DNA of 36,934 bases from JAFGQJ01 sp964495755 (GTDB lineage: Bacteria; Spirochaetota; Spirochaetia; SZUA-6; DRHE01): positions 1 through 36,934 of the forward strand of contig CAZBXU010000010.1 of assembly GCA_964495755.1 (NCBI GenBank), given 5' to 3'. Below the pieces are notes generated by a model, which saw nothing but the letters and a program-made list of their open reading frames with translations, was not told where the DNA came from and did not search any database. Below are positions 16,014-24,443 of this stretch, in pieces (position 1 is the stretch's first letter; each line of letters opens with the position of its first letter). The translations under genes and the position numbers were made by a program.

Positions 16014-17276
16014 ATGGTTGAACTGCTGGTGCTCGCCGACGATTTCACAGGCGCCCTCGATACAGGGGTACAGTTTGCCCAGCGGAACATACCAACTCTG
16101 GTTTCTACCAGGATGGAGCCGCTTGATCAAGGGGTGGATGAGGAAATCTCCGTGGTCGTGCTCGATCTAGAGACCAGACATCTCTCCCCGGCGGAGGCCG
16201 CTGTCCGGGTAAGACAAGTGCTGCAGCTGGCTCAACGGAAGGGAGTCGAATCGTTCTACAAAAAAAACGATTCCACCATGAGAGGCAACATCGGCAGCGA
16301 GCTGGAAGCCCTGCTCGAAGCCACTGGTACCTCATTTCTACCGTTTATTCCCGCCTATCCCAAAAACGGCCGAATCACCGTCGCAGGCAGACAGTACGTT
16401 GACGGCGTTCCGGTGCACCTGTCTCCTTACGGCCAGGATCTCCAAAACCCGGTTAGCAGCAGCTATGTGCCGGATATCATCGCCGGCCAGACTTCGATAG
16501 CTGTTCACGTAGTCGAACCCCACGAAAGCATGCAGCTCGAGTGGCTCAAACGGCGAGGGAGCCTGATCGTGGTGTTCGACGCCCGGACCGATGTAGATCT
16601 TCGGTTGATCGCAGAGCAGCTAAAACGTAGCGGGCTTCTCCGAGTCACGGCTGGATGTGCTGGATTCGCGGAGGTTCTACCCCTCGTTCTCGATTTGAAG
16701 AGACAAGTTGTGGCGAAACTCGAATGTCCTTCCCAGCTTCTGATCATCTGTGGAAGTACAAACCGGATATCCCTTGAGCAAATCGAGGTGGCGGTGCAGA
16801 GCGGGGTGGAGCGTATCATAATTCCTCGCGGGGAATTGCTGGGCCAGGCCAAGAAGGAGGATTTGTTTGAAAGGTATTTATTGCCTCGAATAAAAAAAAA
16901 GCTAACCGGCGGCGGCGATCTCATTCTTCAGGCAGCCCGTGGTGACGAGGATATCGACCGCTTTCACCAGTTCGCCCAGGAGCATGGTTTGCAGGCACAG
17001 GAAGTGCCCCGATTGGTCGCCCAGGCACTCGGTGACCTGGTTGGCAAGATCTTGCGTTTCCACGGCAGACTGACTCCGGTGGTCTTCGGGGGTGATACCG
17101 CCATCGCAGTTATGGAAACGCTGAGGCTGCCGAAAGTTCTGCCGATCGAACAGATAGCTCATGGTGTTGTGGTCTCCAGGATGATCAACGATTCTATGGA
17201 CTTACCCCTAATAACTAAAGCGGGCGGTTTCGGCCCGCCTGCACTAGTACAGGAGATCCAACGATTCGTGAGCTGA
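16014..17276 (+). CDS. Four-carbon acid sugar kinase (DUF1537, DtnK/OtnK type)
   Basis: A 420-residue kinase that phosphorylates the terminal hydroxyl of D-threonate, D-erythronate or similar acids, making the substrate of PdxA2. The N-terminal sugar-acid site is seen as LADDFTGALDTGVQFA and KKNDSTMRGNIG; the C-terminal nucleotide-binding half has ICGSTN and VVFGGDTA. Length matches the family (about 410-440). It is divergent from the PdxA2/LarA-like pair with only 42 bases between start codons, so the two units probably share a control region. Only a weak GAG lies before the ATG. A GC-rich inverted repeat (GCGGGC/GCCCGC) near the end of the frame, around 17220-17238, lacks a clear T-run on the plus strand. 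Which stereoisomer it takes cannot be read from the sequence. Confidence 0.9.
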   Translation: MVELLVLADDFTGALDTGVQFAQRNIPTLVSTRMEPLDQGVDEEISVVVLDLETRHLSPAEAAVRVRQVLQLAQRKGVESFYKKNDSTMRGNIGSELEALLEATGTSFLPFIPAYPKNGRITVAGRQYVDGVPVHLSPYGQDLQNPVSSSYVPDIIAGQTSIAVHVVEPHESMQLEWLKRRGSLIVVFDARTDVDLRLIAEQLKRSGLLRVTAGCAGFAEVLPLVLDLKRQVVAKLECPSQLLIICGSTNRISLEQIEVAVQSGVERIIIPRGELLGQAKKEDLFERYLLPRIKKKLTGGGDLILQAARGDEDIDRFHQFAQEHGLQAQEVPRLVAQALGDLVGKILRFHGRLTPVVFGGDTAIAVMETLRLPKVLPIEQIAHGVVVSRMINDSMDLPLITKAGGFGPPALVQEIQRFVS

Positions 17277-17431
17277 TTGATTCCAACTGCCACTCTCGCG
17301 CCTCCCGATCGGCGGACAGGGCGTGCGGAGCTGGAGGCGGCGCGGAAGTAGGATAATTCGTCCCTCGATGCAGGTAAGGCTCTACGGTCCTTCCAGAAGC
17401 ACGCCGCAGCTGCCCTCGCAGCAGTTCAAAC

Positions 17432-18475
17432 TCAATCAGTAGATTTGGGATCCAGGATGATCTTGACACCCTCGCGAGCTTCCAATTTTTCGAATGCTCT
17501 CTTCCACTCGGTCAGCGGTACTATTTCGGAGATCAGAGGTTTGAGCCGAACTTTGCCTTCCGCCATCAGTAGCAGGGCTCGTTGCCACGACACCCAGTGC
17601 TGAGACAGCGATCCGGTCACCTGGATCTCTTTGTAGGCAATCTTTTCGAAGTCAACCGGAAAAGGCCTACCGAACAGGCCAATTTGAGTGTATTTTCCTT
17701 GCTTTTTCACCAGTTCCAGCCCTAGGACCGCTGCCTCCGGGACCCCCGAGCACTCCAGCACGACGTCCGCACCGGTTCCGTCGGACAAGTCCCGGATATG
17801 ATCGACGGCGTTTTCGCTGTTGATGTTCACAGTTTCATCGGCCCCGAGAGATTTTGCAAGAGCCAGACGGGCTTGGTCCTTTGCGGTTCCGGTTACCACA
17901 ACACGGCCGCCCTCTGCCTTGGCGATTTGCAGAGCAAGCAATCCGATAGTGCCGGGACCGCTGATCACCACCAGATCCCCGGCGTGGATGCCGGTAAGCT
18001 CCTGGACCGCATGAACGCAGCAGGCCAGGGGCTCTGTGAGCGCTCCTTCAATAAATTCGACGTTTTCGGGAAGGCGATGGACACGGTGTGCTCCAACCCG
18101 CACGTATTCGGCGAATGCCCCGTCCACCCAGTATCCCAGGGTTTTACGTTCGGGACAGAGGTTGTCGAAACCAGTGAGACAGTACCGGCATCGGCCGCAG
18201 TTGATGGCCGTGGTCATAGAGGTGACCCGGTCGCCAACCTGCCATCCGGCAACCTCGATCCCGATTTCGGAAATCGAACCGGAAAACTCATGGCCGATGA
18301 TCATAGGGGGGCGCATGGGGAAGTTGATATCCCAATGGTAGATATGGAGGTCGGAGCCGCAAATTCCGGCGGCTTCCACCTTTATGATCACTTCCCCGGG
18401 TCCTGGCTTTGGTTCAGGTACCTGTCGTATTTCAAGATTCCCGGGTCCCGAAGCGGTTTTAAACAATCCAATCAT
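17432..18475 (-). CDS. Zinc-dependent medium-chain dehydrogenase (sugar/polyol type)
   Basis: The 347-residue product has the full zinc alcohol dehydrogenase pattern: catalytic-zinc residues Cys39 (GICGSDLH) with His62-Glu63 (GHEFSG), structural-zinc cysteines 93, 96, 99 and 107, and the nucleotide-binding GPGTIG around residue 175. Sequences of this type oxidise polyols, sugars or threonine with NAD(P). It is downstream of, and overlaps by four bases, the iron-type dehydrogenase, so the two are co-translated from the promoter at 19771-19799. Two dehydrogenases of different metal types in one operon suggest consecutive oxidations or an alcohol/aldehyde couple. The 155 bases between its stop and the kinase hold no gene. 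Confidence 0.9.
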   Translation of the reverse strand: MIGLFKTASGPGNLEIRQVPEPKPGPGEVIIKVEAAGICGSDLHIYHWDINFPMRPPMIIGHEFSGSISEIGIEVAGWQVGDRVTSMTTAINCGRCRYCLTGFDNLCPERKTLGYWVDGAFAEYVRVGAHRVHRLPENVEFIEGALTEPLACCVHAVQELTGIHAGDLVVISGPGTIGLLALQIAKAEGGRVVVTGTAKDQARLALAKSLGADETVNINSENAVDHIRDLSDGTGADVVLECSGVPEAAVLGLELVKKQGKYTQIGLFGRPFPVDFEKIAYKEIQVTGSLSQHWVSWQRALLLMAEGKVRLKPLISEIVPLTEWKRAFEKLEAREGVKIILDPKSTD

Positions 18476-19746
18476 AAGGCCACATTCATGATCCGGGAAA
18501 GATCGCCGTCCCTGGCAGCCTCAAGAATCGGCCCCATATACTCGTCGATCATTTCCGCGGTCAGGGGTACCGGCATGTTCTGCAGCTTCATCTTGAGTTG
18601 CGGGTTCTTGGCGGCGATCAGGGCCCGGGTAATGTGATCCTGGCTGAAACCGGATACTTCGCTCAATCGGGTGGGAAAGCCGATCTTTTCAGCTAAGGCG
18701 AACATCGCCTCGGCCACGGCGACGCCGAGGTCCCGCCCCCGAAGACTGTCGACATCCGCCGAGGTCAGACCTGCATTCCGGTAGATCTCTCCCAACATCC
18801 GCAGCGCATCCTCTATCGCAGGCGCAAAGAATACAGTGTAGTAGGGATTCATCATGGCGCAGGCGCGGCCGTGGCTGAGAACATCCACCAGGGAGAAGCT
18901 GGTTAGATGGCCGCCGTTGGTCCCGCCGACCATGATGGAGTAGCCCCCGAGGTCCGTGGCCAGGCAGAGAGCTTCCCGGGCAGCTTTGTCCTTGGGATCT
19001 GCCATCACCTGCGGCAGATAGTTGACGACCAGACCGATTCCCACACGGGCGATCCCCTTTATCTTGTCGTAGGCCGGTTGGCCAACCGCACCGTACAGAA
19101 CCTCCAGACAGTGGGCGATTCCATCCAACGCCCCGTCGGCGGTAAGACTCGGCGGCGCGGCATGGGTGACCTGGTGATCGAAGAGCGGATTGCTCGGCAC
19201 GATCGCCTCGTCTACGATCAGTTTTTTCTGACCCGTATGCACATCAGTGATGTTCGAATATTTGGTGAGGTGGGCTCCGGAGCTGGCCGCAGTCTGGATA
19301 GCTACATGGGGGCTCAAGATTGTACCACTTTTTTTTGCCGTTTCCGCGACCAAACCGGTACCGAAGTAACCTTCGATGTCCCCGCCCAGGGTCCGAAGTA
19401 CCTCCGCGGCTTTTCCGGCGTCGATAGTGCTGCCCCCGCCGAAGCTGACGATTACTTCAGGATCGAGCTGTTTTAGGGAATCGGCAATCCGGAACAGGTC
19501 CTCTCGCGGGCAGTTGGGGCCCGCGCCCTTGATCTCGCCGGCTACATCGACTCCCGCTTTAGCCAGTGAGTCACGGATCACCGCCACATAGCCGTCACTT
19601 CCGGGAAAGGAATCCCGGATAAGAGCGGCTTTCTTCCCCGCGGGCGCGGTAACCGTTCCTACCTTGTCCAGGACGCCGGCTCCGTATACATAGGCATCGC
19701 CTTTGAATTCCACAAGTAATTTTCTCGCCTTTTCAAAATCGTTCAT
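18472..19746 (-). CDS. Iron-containing alcohol dehydrogenase family protein
   Basis: A 424-residue member of the group III (iron-type) dehydrogenases. The nucleotide-binding GGGSTID is at residues 103-109 and the likely metal ligands are Asp208, His212, His280 and His292 (motifs ALDGIAH, GGHLTSF and VLSHGRACAM). Family members interconvert short alcohols or lactaldehyde-type compounds and aldehydes with NAD(P)H. It is the first gene of the operon, with GAGGTG four bases before the ATG and a strong promoter upstream. It diverges from the aldehyde ferredoxin oxidoreductase across a 224-base interval; an alcohol dehydrogenase that makes an aldehyde beside an enzyme that oxidises aldehydes is a sensible pairing. 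The actual substrate is unknown. Confidence 0.88.
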   Translation of the reverse strand: MNDFEKARKLLVEFKGDAYVYGAGVLDKVGTVTAPAGKKAALIRDSFPGSDGYVAVIRDSLAKAGVDVAGEIKGAGPNCPREDLFRIADSLKQLDPEVIVSFGGGSTIDAGKAAEVLRTLGGDIEGYFGTGLVAETAKKSGTILSPHVAIQTAASSGAHLTKYSNITDVHTGQKKLIVDEAIVPSNPLFDHQVTHAAPPSLTADGALDGIAHCLEVLYGAVGQPAYDKIKGIARVGIGLVVNYLPQVMADPKDKAAREALCLATDLGGYSIMVGGTNGGHLTSFSLVDVLSHGRACAMMNPYYTVFFAPAIEDALRMLGEIYRNAGLTSADVDSLRGRDLGVAVAEAMFALAEKIGFPTRLSEVSGFSQDHITRALIAAKNPQLKMKLQNMPVPLTAEMIDEYMGPILEAARDGDLSRIMNVAL

Positions 19747-19770
19747 GCATCACCTCTCTATTGGCTTTGA

Positions 19771-19799
19771 ATTATTGGCCGCTCATCAATGGTAGTCAA
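19771..19799 (-). promoter_or_regulatory. Promoter of the dehydrogenase operon
   Basis: On the minus strand TTGACT (19794-19799) and AATAAT (19771-19776) are exactly 17 bases apart, 24 bases before the iron-type dehydrogenase start. The rest of the interval up to 19970 carries the aldehyde oxidoreductase leader, in which I could not choose a clear promoter. Confidence 0.65.
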
Positions 19800-19970
19800 G
19801 GACAAAATTTGCCTTAGTTTATAATGGATCGCCCGTTCTTTTTAGACTTTCTTTTTTGCCGAAACCGTGCCGAAATCCGAAGGCTTCGCTTGATTATACA
19901 ATAGACATAGGAGCCCTTACGATTCATTATGATCGCACACGTACTAACATAAGTCGGAGGTTGAGAAATC

Positions 19971-21872
19971 ATGGCCAAGGGATTCGCAGGCAAGATACTA
20001 CATATTGACCTTACTACCCGGACAAGCAAAGTTGAAGAACCGAAGGAACGCTTCTATCGGCGCTATGGAGGCGGCAGTGCAATGGGTACTTACTATCTAC
20101 TCAAGGGAATGCCGGCTGGCACAGATCCGCTGGGACCGGATAACGTCCTGACCGTTTTTGTGGGTCCGGCTACGAGTGCCCCGATTTCCGGACAGAGCCG
20201 GGTCAGTGTGAATGCCAAGTCTCCACTCACAGGCGCCATTGGAGATTCTCAAGCAGGCGGTTTCTGGCCGGCTTATCTCAAGCGTTCCGGGTTTGACGGC
20301 CTGGTCATAAACGGCAGGGCAAGCGAGCCGGTCTATCTTTGGCTGCACGATGGTCAGGTCGAGTTTCGCGAAGCACACCAGTTGTGGGGAAAGATCACCG
20401 GAGAGGTTGAGAAACTTATCCGGAAGCAGCTGGGTGATGACAAGGTCCAGGTGATGCAGATCGGTCCGGCTGGAGAGAAGATGGTGCGCTTCGCCTGCAT
20501 CATCAATATGAGCAATCGGGCGAACGGCCGCACCGGGATGGGGGCGGTCATGGGCTCGAAAAATCTTAAAGCCATCGTTGTCCAGGGCAGGAAAAACCCC
20601 GAGTTTTTCGATCCTGAGACAATCAAGGACCTTGCCCGTTGGGGCGCGGACAACTTCAAAGATTCGAACGCCTATGAGCTCGGCCTGCATGGGACCGCCA
20701 ACATCATCCCGGGACAAAACGACAACGGCGGTCTTCCCACCCGTAACTGGAGCAGTGGGGTCTTCGAAGACTACGAGAAAATCTCCGGGCAGAGGATGAG
20801 CAAGACGATACTCAAAGAGCGGGATACCTGTTTTGGCTGTGTGATCCGCTGCAAGCGGGTGGTGGAAGTCACTGAAGGAGATTTTCAGGTAGATCCGTAC
20901 TACGGCGGTCCGGAATACGAGTCCATCGGCACTTTGGGGTCCTACTGCGGAATAAACAACCTGGAAGCCATTGCCAAGGCGAATGAGTTGTGCAACAAGT
21001 ACGGCCTTGATACCATCTCCTGCGGCGCCACCATTGCCTGGGCCATGGACTGCTATGAACAGGGATTGATTTCGAAAAAGGACACCGCCGGCTTGGAGCT
21101 GAATTTTGGTAACGCCGCCGCCATGGTGACGCTGGTGGAGCAGATCGCCAAGAAGGAAGGCTTCGGTGCCTTGCTGGCCGAAGGTTCGGCCCGGGCTGCG
21201 GAGAAAATCGGTCCTGATGCCGAGAAACTGACAGTCACAGCGAAAAAGCAGGAGTTTCCCGCCCACATGCCTCAGGTTAAGCGGTCGCTGGGATTGATCT
21301 ACGCGGTGAATCCCTACGGTGCCGATCATATGTCCCACGATCATGATCCATTTTATGAACCCGGTACCGAGTTCGCCGACAGGATGGCAGCGATTGGCCT
21401 GCTGGATCCTCAGCCTCCAAGAGAGTTGGGTCCGGAAAAGGTTCGCTTTGCCCACTACACCCAGTGGATCTACAACGCCTGCAACAGCCTCTGCCTCTGC
21501 CAGTTTGTATACGGTCCCTCCTGGCAGCTGTATTCGACCGGCCAAATATCGAAACTGATCCGAGCCGCCACCGGCTGGGATTTTACCGTGTTCGAGCTGA
21601 TGAAGCTCGGCGAGCGCACCGTAAATCTGCAGAGGGCGTTCAACGCCAGGGAAGGATTTACCGCCGAGGACGATGTTCTGCCTGAGAAAATCTCCCAGCC
21701 GCTGAAAGGTGGTGAAAGCGACGGTGTGTCCGTCCCTGTAGATCAAATCGAGAGAGCCAGAGCCCTCTACTACCAGATGTGTGGTTGGAGCACGGAGGGA
21801 GTACCCACCCGGGCCAAACTGGAAGAGCTGGGAATCGGCTGGGTAGCCGATCTGATAGAAGGGAAATCATGA
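19971..21872 (+). CDS. aor: Tungsten/molybdenum aldehyde ferredoxin oxidoreductase
   Basis: The 633-residue product oxidises aldehydes to carboxylic acids and passes electrons to ferredoxin, using a metal-bis-pterin cofactor and one [4Fe-4S] cluster; it marks an anaerobic lifestyle. Length is usual for the family. Cluster cysteines are Cys287, Cys290 and Cys294 (CFGCVIRC) and Cys510. The N-terminal domain reads GKILHIDLTT, with the pterin-contact region MSNRANGRTGMGAVMGSKNLKAI. The usual D-x-x-G-L-C pterin motif reads N505-S-L-C-L-C510 here, so the aspartate and the glycine are both replaced. GGAGG ten bases before the ATG supports the start. It is transcribed away from the two dehydrogenases, and a regulator relic plus an SDR follow it. 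The physiological aldehyde, perhaps a sugar aldehyde, is inference. Confidence 0.93.
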   Translation: MAKGFAGKILHIDLTTRTSKVEEPKERFYRRYGGGSAMGTYYLLKGMPAGTDPLGPDNVLTVFVGPATSAPISGQSRVSVNAKSPLTGAIGDSQAGGFWPAYLKRSGFDGLVINGRASEPVYLWLHDGQVEFREAHQLWGKITGEVEKLIRKQLGDDKVQVMQIGPAGEKMVRFACIINMSNRANGRTGMGAVMGSKNLKAIVVQGRKNPEFFDPETIKDLARWGADNFKDSNAYELGLHGTANIIPGQNDNGGLPTRNWSSGVFEDYEKISGQRMSKTILKERDTCFGCVIRCKRVVEVTEGDFQVDPYYGGPEYESIGTLGSYCGINNLEAIAKANELCNKYGLDTISCGATIAWAMDCYEQGLISKKDTAGLELNFGNAAAMVTLVEQIAKKEGFGALLAEGSARAAEKIGPDAEKLTVTAKKQEFPAHMPQVKRSLGLIYAVNPYGADHMSHDHDPFYEPGTEFADRMAAIGLLDPQPPRELGPEKVRFAHYTQWIYNACNSLCLCQFVYGPSWQLYSTGQISKLIRAATGWDFTVFELMKLGERTVNLQRAFNAREGFTAEDDVLPEKISQPLKGGESDGVSVPVDQIERARALYYQMCGWSTEGVPTRAKLEELGIGWVADLIEGKS

Positions 21873-21986
21873 ATAGTTGATCCATGGTTCCCGCCAATTA
21901 ACTTCGGGCAAGCTCGGTTGGCCTGGCCGGAACATGCGAGCGCTCTGGCAATTTGAGCGGTATCAGGGACGGGTGGTTCCACCGCT

Positions 21987-22307
21987 GCGAGTAGCCTGAA
22001 ACATCTGCTGAGCCTGCCGCAGGTGCACCGGGAGATCGGACGGATCGCCGGCAATCAGTTCCTGAAGTCCATGCAGGAGATGCTTCACAGCAACATTCAG
22101 GAGTTCATCACCAAAAACGTGCGTGAAAGGCTGGTCAGGCAGAAGGCCTACGAGGATCACCAGAGGATCTATGAATGCATAAGAGGCCGCTACACCCAGG
22201 CGATTGCTTCGGTGATGGAGGCGCATATCGATACCTGCCTGCGGCATTATGAAAAGCAGTATGGCGGAGGTGAAAGAGGAGGAATCAATGACAGGGGCGA
22301 AGGTTAA
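21987..22307 (+). pseudogene. Relic of a GntR-family regulator (C-terminal FCD half)
   Basis: The frame from about 21987 to the stop at 22305-22307 encodes roughly 106 residues that fit only the second half of an FCD ligand-binding domain: VHREIGRIAGNQFL, then EDHQRIYECIRGRYTQAIASVMEAHIDTCL, with the metal-type histidines in order. Compare the intact FCD regulator at 31339-32088 (FHLDLARASGNP, HQRIIDAIEAHD). No winged helix or first half of the domain is found upstream, where the frame is closed by TGA at 21954. It could be translated from GTG at 22023, and its end overlaps the start of the SDR by 20 bases, so it may survive as a coupling leader. It is most likely a deletion product of the local regulator gene. 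Confidence 0.7.
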
Positions 22308-23082
22308 ACACCCTCTGGTGGATGATCTGTTCGGCCTGGAGGGCAAGATCGCGCTGATCACCGGATCCAGCCAGGGTCTCGGATTGATCCTTGCCCGCGG
22401 GTTGGGGAAAGCCGGAGCAACCGTGGTTCTGAACGGAAGAAACGGGCAGAAGTTGAAAGCGGCGGTCAGCCGGTTGAAGGAAGAAGGGGTAGATGCTCGG
22501 GGATATGCCTTCGATGTGACCGACAGCGAGCAGATCCACGAGAAGATCGAGGGGATAGAAAAGGAGGTCGGTCCGATCGACATCCTGGTGAACAACGCGG
22601 GCATCCAACGCCGGGGACCCTTGGAGGATTTCTCGGAGAAAGACTGGCAGGATATCATGAACACCAATCTGACCGCCGTGTTCCTGGTCAGCCGCCAGGT
22701 CGCCAAGGGCATGATCGCCCGCAAGCGGGGGAAAATCGTAAACATCCACTCCCTGCAGAGCGAACTCGCCCGGGTCACCATAGCCCCCTACAGCGCCTCC
22801 AAAGGGGGCGTGAAGATGCTCACCAAAGGGATGGCCACGGATTGGGGGAAGTACAACATCCAGGTGAACGGTATTGGACCCGGATACTTCATCACCGAAA
22901 TGACCAAGCCCCTTGCCGACAATCCCGAGTTCGACGGCTGGATCAAAGGACGAACCCCCATGGCTCGTTGGGGTGACCCGGAAGAGTTGGTCGGCACGGT
23001 AATCTTCCTCGCCTCTGAAGCGTCCAGCTTCATCACCGGTCAAATTATCTACATCGACGGCGGCATTCTGGCGACGATCTGA
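22288..23082 (+). CDS. SDR oxidoreductase, gluconate 5-dehydrogenase-like
   Basis: The product is 264 residues from ATG at 22288, chosen because AGAGGAGG lies just before it; an upstream in-frame ATG at 22249 lacks such a site. Classical short-chain dehydrogenase motifs are present: TGSSQGLG at 25-32, NNAG at 102-105, and the catalytic triad Ser155, Tyr168, Lys172 (YSASK). The opening LFGLEGKIALITG and the IQRRGPLEDF block resemble gluconate 5-dehydrogenase and KduD-type enzymes, which interconvert keto- and hydroxy-sugar acids. It overlaps the regulator relic and is followed after 17 bases by a GH28 fragment and then an HpaI-type aldolase, a setting of sugar-acid breakdown. Confidence 0.88.
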   Translation: MTGAKVKHPLVDDLFGLEGKIALITGSSQGLGLILARGLGKAGATVVLNGRNGQKLKAAVSRLKEEGVDARGYAFDVTDSEQIHEKIEGIEKEVGPIDILVNNAGIQRRGPLEDFSEKDWQDIMNTNLTAVFLVSRQVAKGMIARKRGKIVNIHSLQSELARVTIAPYSASKGGVKMLTKGMATDWGKYNIQVNGIGPGYFITEMTKPLADNPEFDGWIKGRTPMARWGDPEELVGTVIFLASEASSFITGQIIYIDGGILATI

Positions 23083-23099
23083 TATTCCGGGTCACAGAA

Positions 23100-23426
23100 A
23101 TGTTCGACGTTCGCGGGTTCGGCGCTAAGGGAGACAAGAAACACAACGATAGTCGGACCATTCAAGAGGCGATGGACGCTTGCTTTAAGTCAGGCGGTGG
23201 CACCGTTGTTTTTCCCGCCGGCGACTACCTCTCCGGCAGCGTCTTCCTAAAAAGCAGGATAACCCTCCACCTCGAAGCCGGAGCGACCCTCTGGTGCAGT
23301 AGGGATCCCGGGGATTACGCGGGTCTTCGGGACTACGGGCGCTCCGGCAGGCTCATGGTCGGAACGCTCCTGACCGCCGAGGGACAGGAACAGATCGCCG
23401 TAGAAGGCTGTGCGGCGATCGCCTGA
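23100..23426 (+). pseudogene. N-terminal fragment of a GH28 (polygalacturonase-like) protein
   Basis: The 108 residues begin like GH28 or pectate-lyase-fold proteins: FDVRGFGAKGD, DSRTIQEAMDAC, GGGTVVFPAGDYLSGSVFL and ITLHLEAGATL. Intact enzymes are about 400-500 residues; here the frame stops after EGCAAIA, before the catalytic repeat region. The bases after it (to about 23580) do not continue the family in any frame; a minus-strand frame over 23415-23569 reads like real protein (GNIQWMGLSV, HTMPFWDERF) but I cannot name it. A deletion or rearrangement removed the enzyme's body. No signal peptide is present. It lies between the SDR and the aldolase in the same direction. Confidence 0.75.
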
Positions 23427-23614
23427 AAGCGCTCGTCCCAGAAGGGCATGGTGTGGATGATGCCGTTGGATCTGGTCACGCTCAGACCCATCCACTGGAT
23501 ATTGCCGAGTATTTCTGCTATCAAACAATGGCGAGTCCGGGCTGATCGAAAGAATCGACTCGGCAACAATTCTTGAATCTGTAGCGGCGCAAAGTGGCGA
23601 AAGGAGAAAAGGAA

Positions 23615-24379
23615 GTGGCAGTCAAGGAGTTACGTGCCGGCGGCAGTGCGGTGGGAACAATGATCCGCCTGGTTCGAAATCCCGGCATCGCCTGGATCGC
23701 CAGGCAGGCAGGATTGGATTTCATCATGCTGGATTTGGAGCACGGATCGAGCTCGCTGGAGACCTTATCCGACGTTGCGGCCACGGGGCGCGGGGCGGGT
23801 GTGGAGGTCTTCGTGCGTGTCCCGGAGTTGGCCAAGGGCTACGTGTCCCGGGCCCTGGACAGCGGCTGCACCGGTGTGATGGTTCCCATGGTGGAGTCCG
23901 TGGAGCAGGCGGAACTGCTGGCGGGATGGGCCAAGTTCGATCCCGTAGGCCGAAGGGGTCTGGGCAGCATCGGCAACCATACAGACTATGCCGCGGTGAG
24001 CGGCGGCGAGGCATCCGGGTTTATGTCAGAGACCAATAAGCAGGTGCTGGCGATCGCCCAGATCGAGACCGCTGCGGCGATCGAGGGTATCGAAAGTATA
24101 GCCGCGGTGCCGGGAATCGACGCTCTGCTGATCGGGCCGAATGATCTGGCGGTATCTCTGGGGTGTCCCGGCGATCTCCAGAATCCCAAAGTGCTGGCAG
24201 CGATCGACAGGGTGGCCGAGGCGGCCGACCGGAACGGGAAAATTTTCGGAATGCACGGACCGGATGCCCTGATGGAGAGCTATCTGCCCAAAGGTTTGCG
24301 GCTGGTCATGAGCAAGCTGGATATCAACATGCTGCTGGCCGCCATGAAGGAGATCGCGGCCAAATGGAAGAACGGATGA
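23615..24379 (+). CDS. HpcH/HpaI family aldolase
   Basis: The product is 254 residues from GTG at 23615, which has GGAG eight bases upstream and gives the family's usual length; a GTG at 23594 would add seven residues. It is a class II, metal-dependent pyruvate aldolase: catalytic histidine 43 in DLEHG, Arg68, and metal ligands Glu151 (AQIETAAAIEGI) and Asp177 (GPNDLA), all close to their positions in HpaI. Such enzymes split 2-keto-3-deoxy sugar acids or related hydroxy-keto acids to pyruvate and an aldehyde such as glycolaldehyde or tartronate semialdehyde. The SDR upstream and the amidase-family protein downstream run in the same direction, so an operon is likely. The exact substrate is not readable. 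Confidence 0.9.
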   Translation: MAVKELRAGGSAVGTMIRLVRNPGIAWIARQAGLDFIMLDLEHGSSSLETLSDVAATGRGAGVEVFVRVPELAKGYVSRALDSGCTGVMVPMVESVEQAELLAGWAKFDPVGRRGLGSIGNHTDYAAVSGGEASGFMSETNKQVLAIAQIETAAAIEGIESIAAVPGIDALLIGPNDLAVSLGCPGDLQNPKVLAAIDRVAEAADRNGKIFGMHGPDALMESYLPKGLRLVMSKLDINMLLAAMKEIAAKWKNG

Positions 24380-24443
24380 TGTTCCGGGGCTGCAGCCGGT
24401 GCGTTTCATTTGCTTCCAACCTGGTATGTACTACAATCGCGAC

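Noticed and set aside
17220..17238. GCGGGC/GCCCGC inverted repeat near the end of the kinase gene
   Set aside because: It lies inside the coding frame and lacks a proper T-run; codon usage can explain it.
20097..21746. A 549-residue open frame on the minus strand opposite the aldehyde oxidoreductase
   Set aside because: It is an antisense shadow of a well-conserved gene in GC-rich DNA and has no recognisable domain.
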